In this document: positions 22,290 through 36,352 of the stretch, piece after piece
Position numbering within the stretch: position 1 is the stretch's first letter
Layout: each line of letters starts with the position of its first letter
NCBI RefSeq assembly: GCF_000764305.2
Contig: NW_025933399.1
Span: 389,766-453,765, forward strand
From: Hyalella azteca
Taxonomy: Eukaryota > Arthropoda > Malacostraca > Amphipoda > Hyalellidae
Direction of reading: 5' to 3'
Length of the DNA: 64,000 nt
The notes under the pieces: model-generated
Database searches by the model: none
What the model was told of the DNA's origin: nothing
Seen by the model: the letters and a program-made list of their open reading frames with translations, nothing else
Made by a program: the position numbers and the translations under genes

Positions 22290-25200
22290 ATAATCATGCG
22301 TGGCAAGAAACACTTTTATCTATAATCAAAGGAGTGCAGTTCAACAGCGGCTGCGGAAAACGTATTCATAATTTTCAATTTTGAGAATAAAAAAAGCTTC
22401 GCATCTGTCACGTATTGCTGGACTGAATTGCTATGCTAATGGACGGCTATGTAGATAAGTTTATTTAAATATATTTGTTTCTATAATGTGCATAAATTGG
22501 TAACCTCTTATTGCATCGGTAATGAATACATCACTCCCAACCAACAGAGGTTGTGAGTGACAAGAATGAATACTGAACCTATCTGTTTTGAAAATATTTT
22601 TGTTGGTTCACCGGCGGGCACGCATGTCCATTTTATACAGAGAAATTAAGAATTTAAATTAGCTGAAACTTGTTTTTGCATCGGATCCTTTATTACTCGG
22701 ACGCTGACGTTTGTTCCTAATTTTTATTCTCGAACAATAAAGTTCGAGAACTTTGACCTCGGTCACTTCTCGGTCACCTCGGAGAACTTTGACCTCGGTC
22801 TTGTGTATATATATTTACTATTGTCCAAAAAGCTAATTTGTTAATTTAACTGCAATATAAAGAAGAAACGTAATCAATATTGGATAGTAATGAAGCTAAT
22901 TCAAATAATTTTAAGTCGGCGCGTAGGAGCAAAAAATCTTGGTGGATCCCAAGATAATTTGATCAACGACAGAAAGTAGTGCTGTTATTGACGTGCTTAA
23001 AATTTTGATTTAAAATCATTTGGCGGATGCCGCTTATTGATTTCATCGAACATACTATGTAGCCGCTGTTTCAGCATCTCTGATTTTCCATGCTCACTGG
23101 AATTTGCAGCAAGAGAATTGACCTACAAGACGCAGTTCATTTCACATGCGCCACAGCATTCAGTGTCAGACCTAGAGACGGATGCCTGCAGTACCCGAGC
23201 AACCGAGCTATTCGGTTCGTTCGATTTATTGTTTTATTATTTGGATTGATTTTCCTGTTTAATTATTATTGATTTCTCTTAATTCATAATATTGTTTAAC
23301 CAATGTATATTTCGTGCATATTCCTCGAATATTTTTCTTGTGGATTTCAACGTCATTTTCTTTATAAAATCTTTATGTCATGGACGAGTCGAAGAATAGT
23401 TTAAGTTGCAAAAAGAATATTATATTAGAAAATGTTTCTGCTTATTTGTTACTTGTTTTGTACGCGCCGTAGGCTCGAGTTAGGCTTGGGTCTTCTGAAG
23501 AGCCGCGTCGCGCGTGCTCGTGAAGACGACGAGCCTAATAAAGTTATTATGTTTAATAAAACATTGTGAATACTTAATTATCTCTTATTATATAAATATT
23601 AAATATAAATGAAATTACCTATTAATTCTGGGGTCGTATATTTAACCATATAATTAATATTTAAGAATGAACTCATATTACAGGGAATGTATTTTACCAA
23701 ATACTAACAAAATATTGTACGTAAATATGAATACGCTTATTTGATTACAAAAATATGAACAATAAGTTAGTATGGTTATGAATTCTCAAGAAAAAATAAA
23801 CATAGATTATCTTGCCATATGTAATTCTTGGTAAAGCTGTAATCTCGTCCGGTTGTATTTCATCCGGTGCATTGAAGTAATTAGATGTTGGGATTTGATT
23901 GTTATTAAAATGAATATTTATCGCACGAGAGATGAACGTTGAAGTTTCCTAAATAATAGGAGATAATGCGTCACTTAGCAATGCAAATAAGGCAATTAGA
24001 TGACCGAGTGCCGTGACTCGCATGACATTTGGTGAGTCAATAACTCATATATAAAAATATAACTCAACGATAAAAATATTTCGCAGTGTCTGGAATATTC
24101 ACGTGTGTAAATACCTCGCTGTAATTATATTAAAATTTCGATTAACATTGTGGAGTTGATTCTATGCAGTTTATAAAGGATAATTGTCTTGCAATTTCAA
24201 GTTTCCAGCGAGAGCTACATAAGAGAATTTTTTATTGTTCTTTAACATTAGTAAAAGCTGATTTGTGTCATGTTCAACGATTATCGATTATTTGTGTCAT
24301 GTTCAACGTAATGTAAACTTTACTAGTGAATCATACGGCAAAATTAAACTGGATTAGCCCAGTCCAAACATATTCTTTGCTCGTTATTATTACTATGGTC
24401 AGGTACAGTTAATTTTCTGCAATTATAAAATAAACAAATATATATGAAGCCAACTGAAAATGTAATATTTAAAAGTAAAAAATTGTAATTAGGTTTCACT
24501 TAACTTTACCGGCAATTTAAGATAAATAGCTTTTTATGTTTAACGAGTAAGCATACAGTGCACGACTTCGAGGTTGCAATCATCGAATTTACTGCCGAGA
24601 GCGAAGCGTTCTTTGAGAAATAATGCAAACTTCATTATATGTATCTATTTTTTATTCTTCAATTTACCAAAAGAGAACATTTTAGACATTTTGGCCGGGG
24701 TTAAATCTCATTATTTGGATCTTCTTCACAGAATTTCGGGAGTATAGTTTCAATGCGGGCTGGGTTCGAGCCCGCTCAAGTTCAGGCACCGCTGAACCCG
24801 CTGAATTTCTTGGTTCGCTGAATTTTTACGCAAAATCCAACAATGCCGTGAAATATACAACATCGCTTCAAGGCTTATGGCGCTCGAAAAGGTCATCCCC
24901 ATTGAAGGCATAGAATGAAGGCATTGAAATATGAAATATTCATCCTAAATTTTAGGGAGATTTCAGCCTAGTTCAGAAAATGAAAAAATGAGGTAAATGC
25001 TCCTCGACATCTCAAATTGTTGGTTCAGAATTTTTTGAGGAAATATATTTTTTCTGGAAATATTTTTCTATTTCGTTCTCAGCTTCCAGCCTGACGACGA
25101 AATTCAAGACGAAAAAATAAATATTATCAAGACTTTAGATATTGCAACTAAATGATCCTAGTCTAGTCCAATTATGACAATTTTTATTTTAAATTTAGCG

Positions 25201-27089
25201 GCGAACTGATTTATTTCAGTACATATCGGGCAATGACCATGATAACATGAATAAAAAGAAAATGAAATTGTTTATGTTAAAAAAATTATTATAAATAGCC
25301 ACAAAGCCTTTGAGTTGATACATATGAAGCTACAACTAAATGCTCTAATGTACAAATAAATTTATTATTAGCTACATTCAAGATTTTACCGTAATACAGA
25401 TTTACATCAAACAATCATTGACAGCACAACAAATTCAATAAATTAAAGTCAAATTATATCAACTTATACATTATAAAGTATATAATATAATATGATTTAA
25501 ATATAATGACTTCTGTTAAATTTGCGTATTCTTGGCTCTCGCTTCGAGACACATAAAAAGGTGACTCTTCTTAATTTACGTGGGACTGGAGTCCAGATTA
25601 ATTAAATTCGAATTAATTTGCCAGCAGTTCTCGCCTTTGAATGTAGCGAAAGTTTCTACGACGAAAATTCATAAAAATTCCAGGGAAGTTTTTTTTACTG
25701 ACGTAACGCGTGCAATGAATCTCATCCCAGGAAAGTTTTGGCATTCACGGCTGCCGATGATGAAAGTCTACGGCAAAAGTGTGATATATTTTTACAGTGT
25801 TTTTTTTTATGGATTCGCATGTTAATGAAGTCGTGATGGGTACGGCGGTGAACACGGGAAATGTATTTCTCTCAGACAGACAGATGTGCGTCAGCTTATG
25901 ATGAGCAAGTGGCATTTTTTCTTTCCACTTGCATAGTTGCATTTTTTATTGTGATGCATCGGATGCGATGATTTTACCTTATATCAATCACGAATGCTAT
26001 GTACAATTCCTTAATTAAGGAATATTAAATAATCGCAACATTTGTAATGATAACGTGTGAGTACACTACAAATTTTACTTTTTTTTAATAAATGCAGTAT
26101 CGTAGTTGAACAAACGTATTTATGTAGATGTATGTATTATTAAGTATTCAAAAAACAACGCACGATATAAAAAAGTAAAAAAAAAAACATTTGAGCATTT
26201 ATGAGTAAATAACGGAAATCCCGACTCGTAAACTCAATGCAGGATAAACACGAGTGTGGGCGACTTGAGAATTAATATGGCAAGTTTTTAGGCCACGAGA
26301 ACTGAAGAATTTGACAGGCCGACACTCCTCCAGTAAAATTATGAAATTAAATTATTAATTAAAAATTAATTATTAAATTAAATTATAAATTATTAAATTA
26401 TCAATCCGACACTCGTCGGATTGAAGATAAGAGCTATCAGTGTTATCCCGTGAGCGTTGGTTTGAATTTTCATGAATATTTGTAGTATGAATACATTAGT
26501 AACTATTTTGTTGATTTTATGTCAGAAGTTGAGGGGATGGATAGACGGCATACTTCTTGTAAAAAATTAGGATATTTGAAAAATTATATTTTAAATTAAG
26601 TTGGATGACATTTGTGATAGATAAATGCCAATCCCAGGGAAGCCTCTATAACGGAATTCTCTCACTTATCTTCTCATGCATTGCAATATGTAACTCGTTG
26701 ACTCAGATTGCTTAATCGTTTACTATTATTTTATTTTTTTGCACGATTATGATACATTGTCGCCAGACGTTTTTTTTCTGGAGAAATTCCGCGATTAATT
26801 TTTTAAAATTGCGTTGGCCAGCTAAAATTTATTACATGGGTACTTCCTAATTTAATTTAAAAAACGGCAAAAAAATGAAATGGAATTTTTACACCGAAGT
26901 CTACATATATATTAGTATATATTGAGTTATAGGCCTTTTTTGGCCTTTTTGGTTCCCGGACTTGGCCGTTTTTTAGACCATCTGGCAACACTAATTTATG
27001 TACCACTAGAAATGCATTTCGTGGTACGCATATGCACCACTTCGGAGTGACCGTGTGAAATACGGTTGAATTGCATTCGATAAAATAAT
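22290..27089. other. Long AT-rich stretch, no gene supported
   Basis: Small local duplications are visible at 22746-22801 (GAGAACTTTGACCTCGGTC) and 24258-24309 (TTTGTGTCATGTTCAACG). A tRNA B-box-like GGTTCGAGCCC at 24762 lacks a matching cloverleaf. An AT-only palindromic tract at 26340-26400 is followed by a 9 bp hairpin CAATCCGAC/GTCGGATTG at 26402-26423. Frames of 60-81 codons have no domain-like content. Confidence 0.5.
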
Positions 27090-27255
27090 TCTCACCGCTA
27101 TTTCAAGCAAGGAAGCATTTCGTTTCCCTTAACCCAAATCCTTCATCGCGATAAATAATAATACATCTCAAATCTTTGCTCACTTCAATAAATTTGTTTT
27201 TGTCGGACTATTGCCATCAAATTCATTCAGTGAACAATTTACATCAAAGGCTTCC
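27090..27255 (+). repeat. Dispersed repeat, copy 2 (partner at 21920)
   Basis: Same block order as copy 1: TTCATCGCGATA, AAATTTGTTTTT, GGACTATTGCCAT, TTCATTCAGTGAACAATTTA. It also lies just upstream of a minisatellite, here 126 bases away. Confidence 0.75.
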
Positions 27256-27380
27256 TAAATATATGCACTTCAAAATTGCACACTAGCCAATAATGATTAA
27301 ATTAAATATAGTCTATTGAGTTCAAAACAAACGCCTCTATCTATCACGATGATAAAACTTGAATTTATTTGAAGCGACCC

Positions 27381-27770
27381 GCAGGAAATGGTTGCGTTAC
27401 GAGTGCAACACAACCTGCCAACCAGGCCGGAAATGGTTGCGTTAAGAGTGCAACACAACCTGCCAATCAGGCAGGAAATGGTTGCACTACGAGTGCACCA
27501 CAACCTGCCAACCAGGCAGGAAATGGTTACGCTACGAGTGCAACACAACCTGCCAACCAGGCAGGAAATGGTTGCTCTACGAGTGCAACACAACCTGCCA
27601 ACCAGGCAGGAAATGGTTGCGTTACGAGTGCAACACAACCTGCCAACCAGGCAGAAAATGGTTGCGTTACGAGTAAAACACAACCTGCCAACCAGGCAGG
27701 GAATGGTTGTGTTACTAGTGCAACACAACCTGCCAACCAGGCAGGAAATGGTTGCACTTCTAACCCTCCC
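27381..27770 (+). repeat. 45 bp minisatellite, nine copies
   Basis: Units run from GCAGGAAATGGTTGCGTTAC to CCTGCCAACCAG with a constant 45 bp spacing and only scattered substitutions. Since 45 is divisible by three, several frames on both strands remain open (up to 279 codons on the minus strand). These are repeat shadows: no signal peptide, splice context or conserved domain supports a protein. Confidence 0.95.
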
Positions 27771-27929
27771 TTTCACCACGCCGGCTCGTCGCCGGTTGCG
27801 TGTTGAGGAGCGGGCGGAGGGACCAAATCTAATTACGCCGTCCGTGTATCTTTTGCCGGAAGCTGGTTTTCCGCTGGAATTTTTGGCACTGAAATGCATG
27901 AGGTGTCTTGGGGACTTGTGATTGGCTGC

Positions 27930-28290
27930 CAGCGTGTGCCTTCTGGACTTCCTCTTGATCAACTGCCAACTTGCCTTCTTGACTTCCTTCATAAAACTGG
28001 CCGCTTGCTTGGACTTGAATTCCTTCATAAGAATGGCTGCTTGCGTGGACTTGACTAACTTTACATGACTGGCTGCTTGCGTAGACTTGACTAACTTTAC
28101 ATGACTGGCTGCTTGCGTGGGCTTGAATTCCTTCATATGAATGGCTGCTTGCGTGGACTTGACTGACTTTACATGACTTGCTGCTTGCCTGGACTTTATT
28201 GACTTTTATAAGCATGGTTTTATTCGTGGACTTCACTGACTCTTATTAGACTGTCAGCTTGAGTGGTCTTAAGCGACTTTTATAAGACTG
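27930..28290 (+). repeat. 36 bp degenerate tandem repeat on GGCTGCTTGCGTGGACTTGA
   Basis: Clear 36 bp spacing at 28035, 28071, 28107 and 28143, with decayed units on both sides. It lies beside the 45 bp array and is open in the minus-strand frame for the same divisible-by-three reason. Confidence 0.85.
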
Positions 28291-31200
28291 ACAGCTAGCG
28301 GGACTCTCTTATTTGCGTCTTAGTAAATTCTTTCGTTGTTAGAGTTTGTCAACGTCAATCTCACTGATTCGTTTGGTTGACGGGAAGGACTGATTCGTAC
28401 TAAAAATTTAAATGCTAGTTTAATCGAACTGTTGTGTATTTGTTTATATCGACCATCAAACCCACGAGTCAAATTAAAAAGTTCAAGGAAGATATAAAAC
28501 TTTTATCCGAGGAATCAAAAGAAGGAAAACTATTCATTCACATTACTCATACATTAATTCAACATTATTCATATGAGCTTAATGAGATATGCCGGCTGAT
28601 AAAATTTCCCATGCGACCAGCTAAAGTAATTATTTTTTGAAAATTGTGTACATCATCGTAATCCCCTGTAATTTCCTGAAATACTGCTGTTAATTTAACG
28701 AAAAAGTCTTTTCATTCAAATGCGATAACTCTTCCCTTCAAAACTAATCCCTAAGGAAGAACACAAAGTGCTCGTGAATCTTGCACATCGCCGTTTCTCA
28801 ATATAAAGCAAAATAAATGTTTGTGAACAAACTGCACTTAAGATGGTTATTGATTTCCCAGCAGAACGAGTCTTGGCTCTATTTCTTTCGAGCCACAAAT
28901 TACATTGAGTGTTTTTCCGGCCGCGTGTAGCAAGTATTTCCGGGCTGTGTATTGTATTTTGTATAAGTTCAGTACTGTGTAGAAATATATTGTATTGTGT
29001 AGAAGTTTGGTACTGTGTAGATGTATATTGTATTGTATAGAAGTATTGTGTGGACCTTTCTCGCCAGCTTGCAGAGACTGGAGAATGTATTTAGTATACA
29101 TTATGATTACTCAAGATAGCTGCTTTCAACTTCGTATAACAGTTAAAGATTCAGATTATTGGCGGCTGGGAAAACAAGGTTAATTAGTCATGATATATTT
29201 ACCAATGGAATATAATTTTGTAGCTTGGAACTTGAGTTTAAGAATAATATGATTTATCACAGATCATAAACCAAATATAAAAAATTAATAAAGATCATCC
29301 ACGTGAACAAAAATACATGCGTATATAATTCAAGAAATACAATAAGCACAATAACCACCTCGGTTTCTTATACGCACTATTTTTCTCAGAATATGCCTCG
29401 AGAAAGTTGCTTCACGTTGACGTCAACAACGCTAATTACGGACACGAAGCGTGTTGCAGGAGTGATCATATATTTAAAATCTTTACTCTGATTTGACCGT
29501 GACGGAAAAAAATTAGATCCAATAAAATATGTTCATTGTGGAAATGAAATATGCCGACTACGTTTGGCATATTGATGTTACAATGAATTTTGACCAATTT
29601 CATTTTCTAATTTCCTTATTAAAAAATTTATATCGCACTTTATTTGAACGGTTGTTAAGCTGAAAAAATTCGAGTACGGCTTGTCAACTTATTCGTTCGC
29701 CTTACCTTGATCACATGAAATTTGCCCTTCGTCATGTTGAATCTGTCACCTCTAATTTGTACAAATCAACAGTAAATAGTCACTGACCGAATGATATATT
29801 GCTTTGAATTTAATGCTAAACTCCTCAATCTCCATACTTCTGCGCAGCCATCAACTATTAATGTAATTAGTACAAGTTTGATTAGTTAAATTTGGTGATT
29901 AACGATGCTTTTCTTTCTAAGTAAAATAACTAGTTCAAAATTGATTCGTAACTGGTATTTCATATCATATTGTATCCTAGTGATGTCGGCGCTAAAGTGT
30001 AGGCCTGATGTGGCCTGTCGCCGATTCGTGTACTTTTTGTGACTTGTTCACAGAAGATCTAAAAACAGGTCATCTGATCGAAAATTTTCAAAATAGATTG
30101 AAATAGCTACTAGACTTCCACCAAGTTCGATATGGTGCTATCATTTCAAGTCTGAAAATATATTTATCCATAGCTTTGTCTAGTCTGTTTTTGAACGCGT
30201 GATTAGAATTAGGTAATAATGAGGGTAATTTGATCTGACTGCTGCATTTTTATTAGCCGGAAAACATGAAGAGACGTAAAAGTTTTTTAGTTAAAAATAT
30301 TGGACATAAGAGGAAGGCAAAGAGAAGAAAAAATCACTAACTTATCTACAAAATTGCTCAAGTTTTGCGAATCATTTCATGCTCATTAACAATGAACGTT
30401 GATAACTCAGTTTACAAGTATCGCAATTCTACGATAATAAATCTGAATATGTCATTACAATTCAAATGAATGCAGACATCCGTCATGTCGGCATCACGAC
30501 ATAAATTGAGTGCTCGAATGAAGGGCAAAAATTGACCCGGCTGCTGTGATGTAGCAAAACATGACATGGCACGGAAAAATCATATGCAAATATTCAAAAC
30601 CCCATTAATCATGACTTATTCATATTGATTAAATTGAGACGGCGTGATTTTTGTGGTGGAAAACCTTGTACAGTTTTTTTGAATTTATATAACATTTTGC
30701 AAATTAGCGGTGTGATTTAAAAAGTTTTAAATTTTTATTCGAGATATCGTTGCCACCATCCAGTAGGTATTTGAGTCCATAACCTATCAATCATTTCATT
30801 CTGCCAATGTTATTAAGTTGTAGCAGTGAAGAATTTAGTTAACAGCTATTCGATTGTGAATATTAAAAAGATACTCTCTATTCATCGTAACATCGTAATA
30901 AAGACACTACATACCACATGTTGCTCAAAGAAGCATTCTTACTTGATATTCGTCATTGCTTCTGAAACTCTTACTGTCTCTAATTGAAAAAAATTCTTTA
31001 GAAATACGAAAGTCACTGAAAAAGACCTATAAAGCAATTCGAATGTCAAGTATTGACCTAGAAAGTTTTGAGGACCTCGCTTCCAGCTGAGAACTTTATC
31101 TTCAAATGCGTGAGACGACCCACTAAAGGAGATGATAAAGAGGTTTGTTCATACAGGATTGCGAGTATTCTTTAACGGTAAAACATTGGTAAGCATTTAA

Positions 31201-32814
31201 TTAGTGTAAATGGTTGTACAGATTCGAATTTGTGAACGAATTTTCAATGGTTTGAGAAAATATTGATCAGACAATCAATTACCCATCCTGATCTTTTATG
31301 TGTTGTTTTGTGGGAGTAACGAGGCGAAAATTCATGCATTCTAATCGGATGATACGCTTAAACCTAGCCTCCTTAATGGGTTTTAAATATGTATTATACA
31401 TATAAATGTTTTTTAATATTTATAGTATATTCTAACTCTCATTTTATGTAGGATGCTTGTGGGGCTTCAGATGATAGAATAATTAATGATTCTCTTCCAT
31501 GTCATATTATTATTTATGAATCACATCGATAAAATGTAATTGATTATGAATCTCTTCCATTCAGAGAGTTATTGGAATTCGACTCAAAGGCATCACTGAA
31601 AAGGAACTATTCAAAGTTTCGAGTAAATAATGTTGGTTCTTCTGCTTTTGTGCCAGCTGGCATAGGTTTTTTAACTTTATTTAATAATTCAGTGGCACGG
31701 AACTCGATGTGTTGATATATTCTCAGTTTGTTGTATATAATGTATAGGAAATCTCCTAAAATTCATCTCCAACATTACCATTTTGCAATTTAATATATTT
31801 TCAATCCATTAGCATTATAAATGAAGGTCACTATAGAAACCGAGTGTATGGAATTCTGTTGATTTATTTAACCTTTCGAAAGTTGAATTGCCATTGGCTT
31901 ATTTCTTTAGTGCCGACACTTCTATTCTATTCACTTCTATTCTAATGCAAAAGTTGACTTTTTCAGTTCAGAAAAAAATCTTTTCTGACCCTGTTATTTT
32001 AAAAACAGTTTTCAGCGACTTCTGATGCTTTCAGCGTCCAAAATACAATGAAATTTATGAATAAAAATAAAATAACTTTTATTATATCCAAGTCGCAATT
32101 TTGATTGCGCCTAACATGGGTAGAGATTACCGTGCTCAATCACGACGATTGGCCGATGAATGGCTGGCATGGACCAAACTTAATTGTAAAGTCAATTAAT
32201 AATTTGAAAATAATGTAGGGGTGCTTGAGGTATAGCGTAGCATTATTTGAGAGAAACGTGCCGCGGAACACGTGTCTATCAATGCAAAAAATTTGAAATT
32301 AAGACTAGAAAATTAGAATTTTAGCAAAACATTCGATACCCATGCGCTGATGGCGATGTTTTTATATTTATAATATCACAGATTTACAGTCAAAATAAAA
32401 TTTAAAATCATGCGTAAAACAATTAAGAAGAAAAATTCGCCAGAAACACACCTGGATGAAAAAAGTAAAATATCGGAATTAATTAAGATGATATCTAGTT
32501 CTTTAATTGCGAAGTCTGAAATCAGATTCAATCACGAAAACGCCACAGGAACAGCCTGCTCTGTGTAAATATAATTTTTTTGTGAACAATATGACGAATA
32601 TTATTATATTCATGCATGCATCGTACCGTTAGTAATATTAACCGGTAATATTAAGCATCTGATTTATTTGATCAAATAAAATTGATACCCGCATGCCTAT
32701 ATATAAAAGGTCTTATAAATAATCAGGGGCCATATAATATTCAAAATAGTTAAGAGTTCGAACCTCCGACTGCTTACAACACTTCTGCTAAACTTTACTT
32801 CTTGCAGTTCGTTC
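28291..32814. other. Non-coding, nothing recognised
   Basis: A few TGTGTAGAAGT-type short repeats at 28930-29060. Otherwise AT-rich without a supportable gene, RNA or array. Confidence 0.5.
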
Positions 32815-32955
32815 GTCTGCTACAAATCTTATAATCGATATTTACACGCTTTTACCTGTCCAATTGATCTGAAATTTTGAACACTTGCGTAAAGTCGGAG
32901 ACAATGCATGGGTCAGTTGATAGAATAAAATAAATAATTCATAAATAATTTTTTT
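32815..32955 (-). repeat. Dispersed repeat, inverted partner of 34498-34642
   Basis: Its reverse complement contains GCATTG, TCCGACTTTACGCAAGTGT, CAAAATTTCAGATC, ATTGGACAGGTA, GATTATAA and TTTGTAGCAGAC in the same order as the partner. Similarity fades into an AT-rich edge on the 32955 side. Probably a transposon fragment; family not identified. Confidence 0.8.
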
Positions 32956-34497
32956 ACGATTTAAAAATAAGATAAGAAATTAATTGTACATGTGTAGCAT
33001 CGGAGACACCGGCCTCTTTAATTAGAAGTGTAGTCTTTAAAAAGTACTTTAATAAACGCATGATTCCAAGCTAAACCAACCAATCGTAAACGAGAAATCT
33101 GCCACGACATGTACTATGCCCGCTACATATGTACTAAGACCGCTTATGGTTTAGTTTGGCAGAAGATTTTCTTTAATTTAAATTTCAAGCGTTGCAAAAC
33201 TCTACTTCTTCTACTTGATAATGAATGAAGTTGCATTCGAAACGACGTAAAATTAAAATTATAATAAAATGTCCCTTGGAAACCTGATATTTGACTTCTC
33301 AGTTCCCATCAAGGGCCTAATTCTCCGAATAGAGAAAAACAATAAGAAAATTGTCAATAAGAAATACTCTCTGGTCTTCAATGAAACCTGCATTAAGACC
33401 GCTATGTACGTGTACATTGACCGCCACATGTATCAAGGCTGCTAGGTGTACTTGAGTTTGATGGTACAGCTCCAGAACTGTACAATGTACATTGTACCAG
33501 CAATGCAATACTGGTATTGCTGTGGTGACCTGGTGGTGCAGATATGGTGCTCGGGCAGCGTGACATTAATTAAATTAACCAGGCAGCAGAGCTCGGTGGC
33601 GACCACGGACTTCAGACGTAATGTTATAACATGATGATTTGAAGCAAGAATATGCAAATAGAGCACCATATGGGTGATTTAATACTTATTATACTATATA
33701 TGTTATATTATATTTTATTAAATAATAATTGGAAGACTTAAATAGAAAAAGGTAGCCTGATAAAAAATAACCTCATTCTAGTTGCTGGAAATAACATACA
33801 CGCACCGGTGTGAGTTAGTATTGTATCGTAGTCCGTTTTGAGATGGCATAAATGGCCTTTCACAGGGCACTTGTTGCATCTATATTCATCAAATGATCTT
33901 CAGCGGGTTACAGGGTGTGAGTTAGAAAGTGAAAGAAAATTTAGTAGAAATTTAGAAAATTTAGCATCGTGCGGTCATTGTCTAAAAACTTGGGATCTTC
34001 ATTAGCCGAAGGCGCTGTAATACCTTCTTTGTTAAACCGCATGAAATTTAGCCACAGATAAAGATATCAGCATAAGTTCCATTGAGAAAGTTGAGACTAG
34101 ATGTGCCTCTGGAGTTTTGATTTTCAACTAGGAGAACCATCTTATCCACACAAAAAATGCAGTTGAAAAGCGGATCGAAAAACTAATGATTGTAACCGAT
34201 GGTAGGTACAAGTAAATGTACAGCTGAAATCATTCTCGATTTTTCAATTACTGCATTACTGCTTCATTCATGGCGTGTTACAGCATATTAGAATGCGAAC
34301 GAAGCGATATGGAAGTATATATTTTTAAAACTTATTCGGCATAAAAAATAAAATAGAAATTCAATTAAAAAATGCTTTTAAATATTTATTTTTATAGATA
34401 ACACTTCTAAAGAACCCAGTGCCTCTGATGTTACGCACGTACAATGAATTTCTTTTTATTTTTCATATATTAAAAAAAATAATTTTAATTTTGTAGT
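32956..34497. other. Spacer between the inverted repeat pair, no gene seen
   Basis: About 1.5 kb with frames of 62-75 codons around 33317-33669 that overlap on both strands and show no domain. No transposase or reverse transcriptase motif was recognised. Confidence 0.5.
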
Positions 34498-34642
34498 ATT
34501 TTTTTTTAGATTTTCTAAATTATTTATTCCGTCAATTGATTCAAGCATTGTTTCCGACTTTACGCAAGTGTGCAAAATTTCAGATCGATTGGACAGGTAG
34601 AAAGAAGTGTGTCAAATATTGATTATAAAATTTGTAGCAGAC
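34498..34642 (+). repeat. Dispersed repeat, inverted partner of 32815-32955
   Basis: Carries TTTCCGACTTTACGCAAGTG, CAAAATTTCAGATCGATTGG and TTTGTAGCAGAC in this order, with an AT-rich leading edge. Confidence 0.8.
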
Positions 34643-36167
34643 AAAAACATTAAATATTTTTTAAATATTGCGTTAAAAACGCACTCTGCGTTAGCCAGAG
34701 TGCGTTGCTGCCGCTAACGCTGCCCGCAAGGCTGATGTAGCGGTCGCCAGGGGCGTTGGCCTCACGTAACGTCTCTGCATGAACGCGAGTATCATCATTT
34801 ATCATCATCAGTTTAATTTCTTATCAGTAAAAATATACATTAATTCTGCGAACACAATTTTGTAATATGTTTGATTTGCTAATAGCCAAGACATGTCTGC
34901 ATGGTTGAACTAATTCCTTCTACGAATTGCGTTCACCGCTACCATTAGCAAACATATCAACTGTAGATACTCGCTAGTTTCTATTGGGCATGACCGGCAT
35001 GTGTCTTTATTTTTCTTTAGAATGGAACATATTGCTTCGCAGGGAGAGGGGATTGAAACTCCCTATCGCTGGAATAATGAAGGCCTGAAGCTTTTGATTT
35101 CGAGAAAGAATTCAAAATAGTTCAATATGATGCATTCCTTGTTCGTTAAAAAAATAAAAACTAATGTTTAAAAGATTTTATTCAGGACAGAGCTCAAAAG
35201 AGCGGAATTTTTCAAGCTCGGCGTTCATGATGTTCATCTTCCACAGCAAATGTTTGAATTGCAAGAGATCCATCACGAATTTAGGAAGCAATTTCTCTAT
35301 TCATCTCTCTTATATTTAATCGTTGTAGACTCTGCAAAAACCAGTTGCAAATTACAAATTTTTGTCCGTAGTCTCCCTAACATTTTTATCTGTTGATTTT
35401 CTGAATGTTGATTGAATAAATGAATTTAATTCACAAATTAAACCTTAATATCCTAATCAAATTTGATGGAAGTTCTGCCTTGGTAATTGTGCAGACAACA
35501 TAGTATTTGCCCGCATAACAAAGTTAATAAATTGGATTTTTTTACCTGCGCTGAATAAACTAGACTGTATTTTTTTTTTAATTTCGCTCAAGTTGTTAAC
35601 TTGTGTTCAATATGAATCGTTAGAATAAATCTGCAATTCGAGACTAAACATTCCTCATACCTAAATTAAATCGTGAAATTCACTGATTTCCTGTTCAATT
35701 TCCTTCATTTATGTTTACTTAAGAAGATTTGACGCATTGAGGTTCCTGCGTGAATAAATAATTGTTAGAATCACACAATAATCCGCGATTTGTTGGTATT
35801 CGCCAGAGTGCACACGCGTGAACGATTCAATATTAGTTTCTATTGATTTTTTGTGGAATTATGAATTAATGATTTGTTTATATTTCACTGAGTTTTAACG
35901 TGAGCAAACAACGTAATACGCTACAATGAAATTTAATTTATCATTCTTTGAACTTAGATCCACCGTTTGGCTGTAGACTTTCAACTGTTAGTTATAATTG
36001 TGGGTGCAGCGCTAGTCTTCCCGTTCTCTGCTACCAGAGAAGTGAAGCTTTTCAGCTTAGAACTTTTACGTCGGATTGGAAATGAAGAGCGCGTCTTAAT
36101 ATAGAGCCCAAGGCGCCCGGGCTGATAAGGAAGAACCCTGAACACTTCTGCGGCGATCGTAACCTGC
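34643..36167. other. Non-coding; CpG-rich patch with a hairpin at 34680-34790
   Basis: GCACTCTG/CAGAGTGC forms an 8 bp stem with a 7-base loop at 34680-34702 within a GC-rich patch of about 110 bases. The rest is AT-rich with nothing recognised. Confidence 0.45.
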
Positions 36168-36352
36168 AGCCCTTCTGAGGCGATTGTAGCGTGGAGCTCA
36201 AAACTCTTCTGAGGCGATTGTAGCGTGGAGCTCAAAGCTCTTCTGAGGCGATTGTAGCGTGGAGCTCAAAGCTCTTCTGTGGCGATTGTAGCGTGGAGCT
36301 CAAAGCTCTTCTGTGGCGATTGTAGCGTGGAGCTCAAAGCTCTTCTGAGGCA
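36168..36352 (+). repeat. 34 bp minisatellite, about five copies
   Basis: Units share GGCGATTGTAGCGTGGAGCT and a TCAAAGCTCTTCTG tail. CGATTG recurs every 34 bases (36181, 36215, 36249 and on). Edge units are decayed. Confidence 0.93.

Noticed and set aside
24757..24777. GGTTCGAGCCC, like a tRNA B box
   Set aside because: It forms a simple GCGGGC/GCCCGC hairpin; no acceptor, D or anticodon arms fit.
27297..28136. 279-codon minus-strand frame
   Set aside because: Runs through two adjacent tandem arrays with periods 45 and 36. Four other frames are open over the same array, and there is no domain or splice context.
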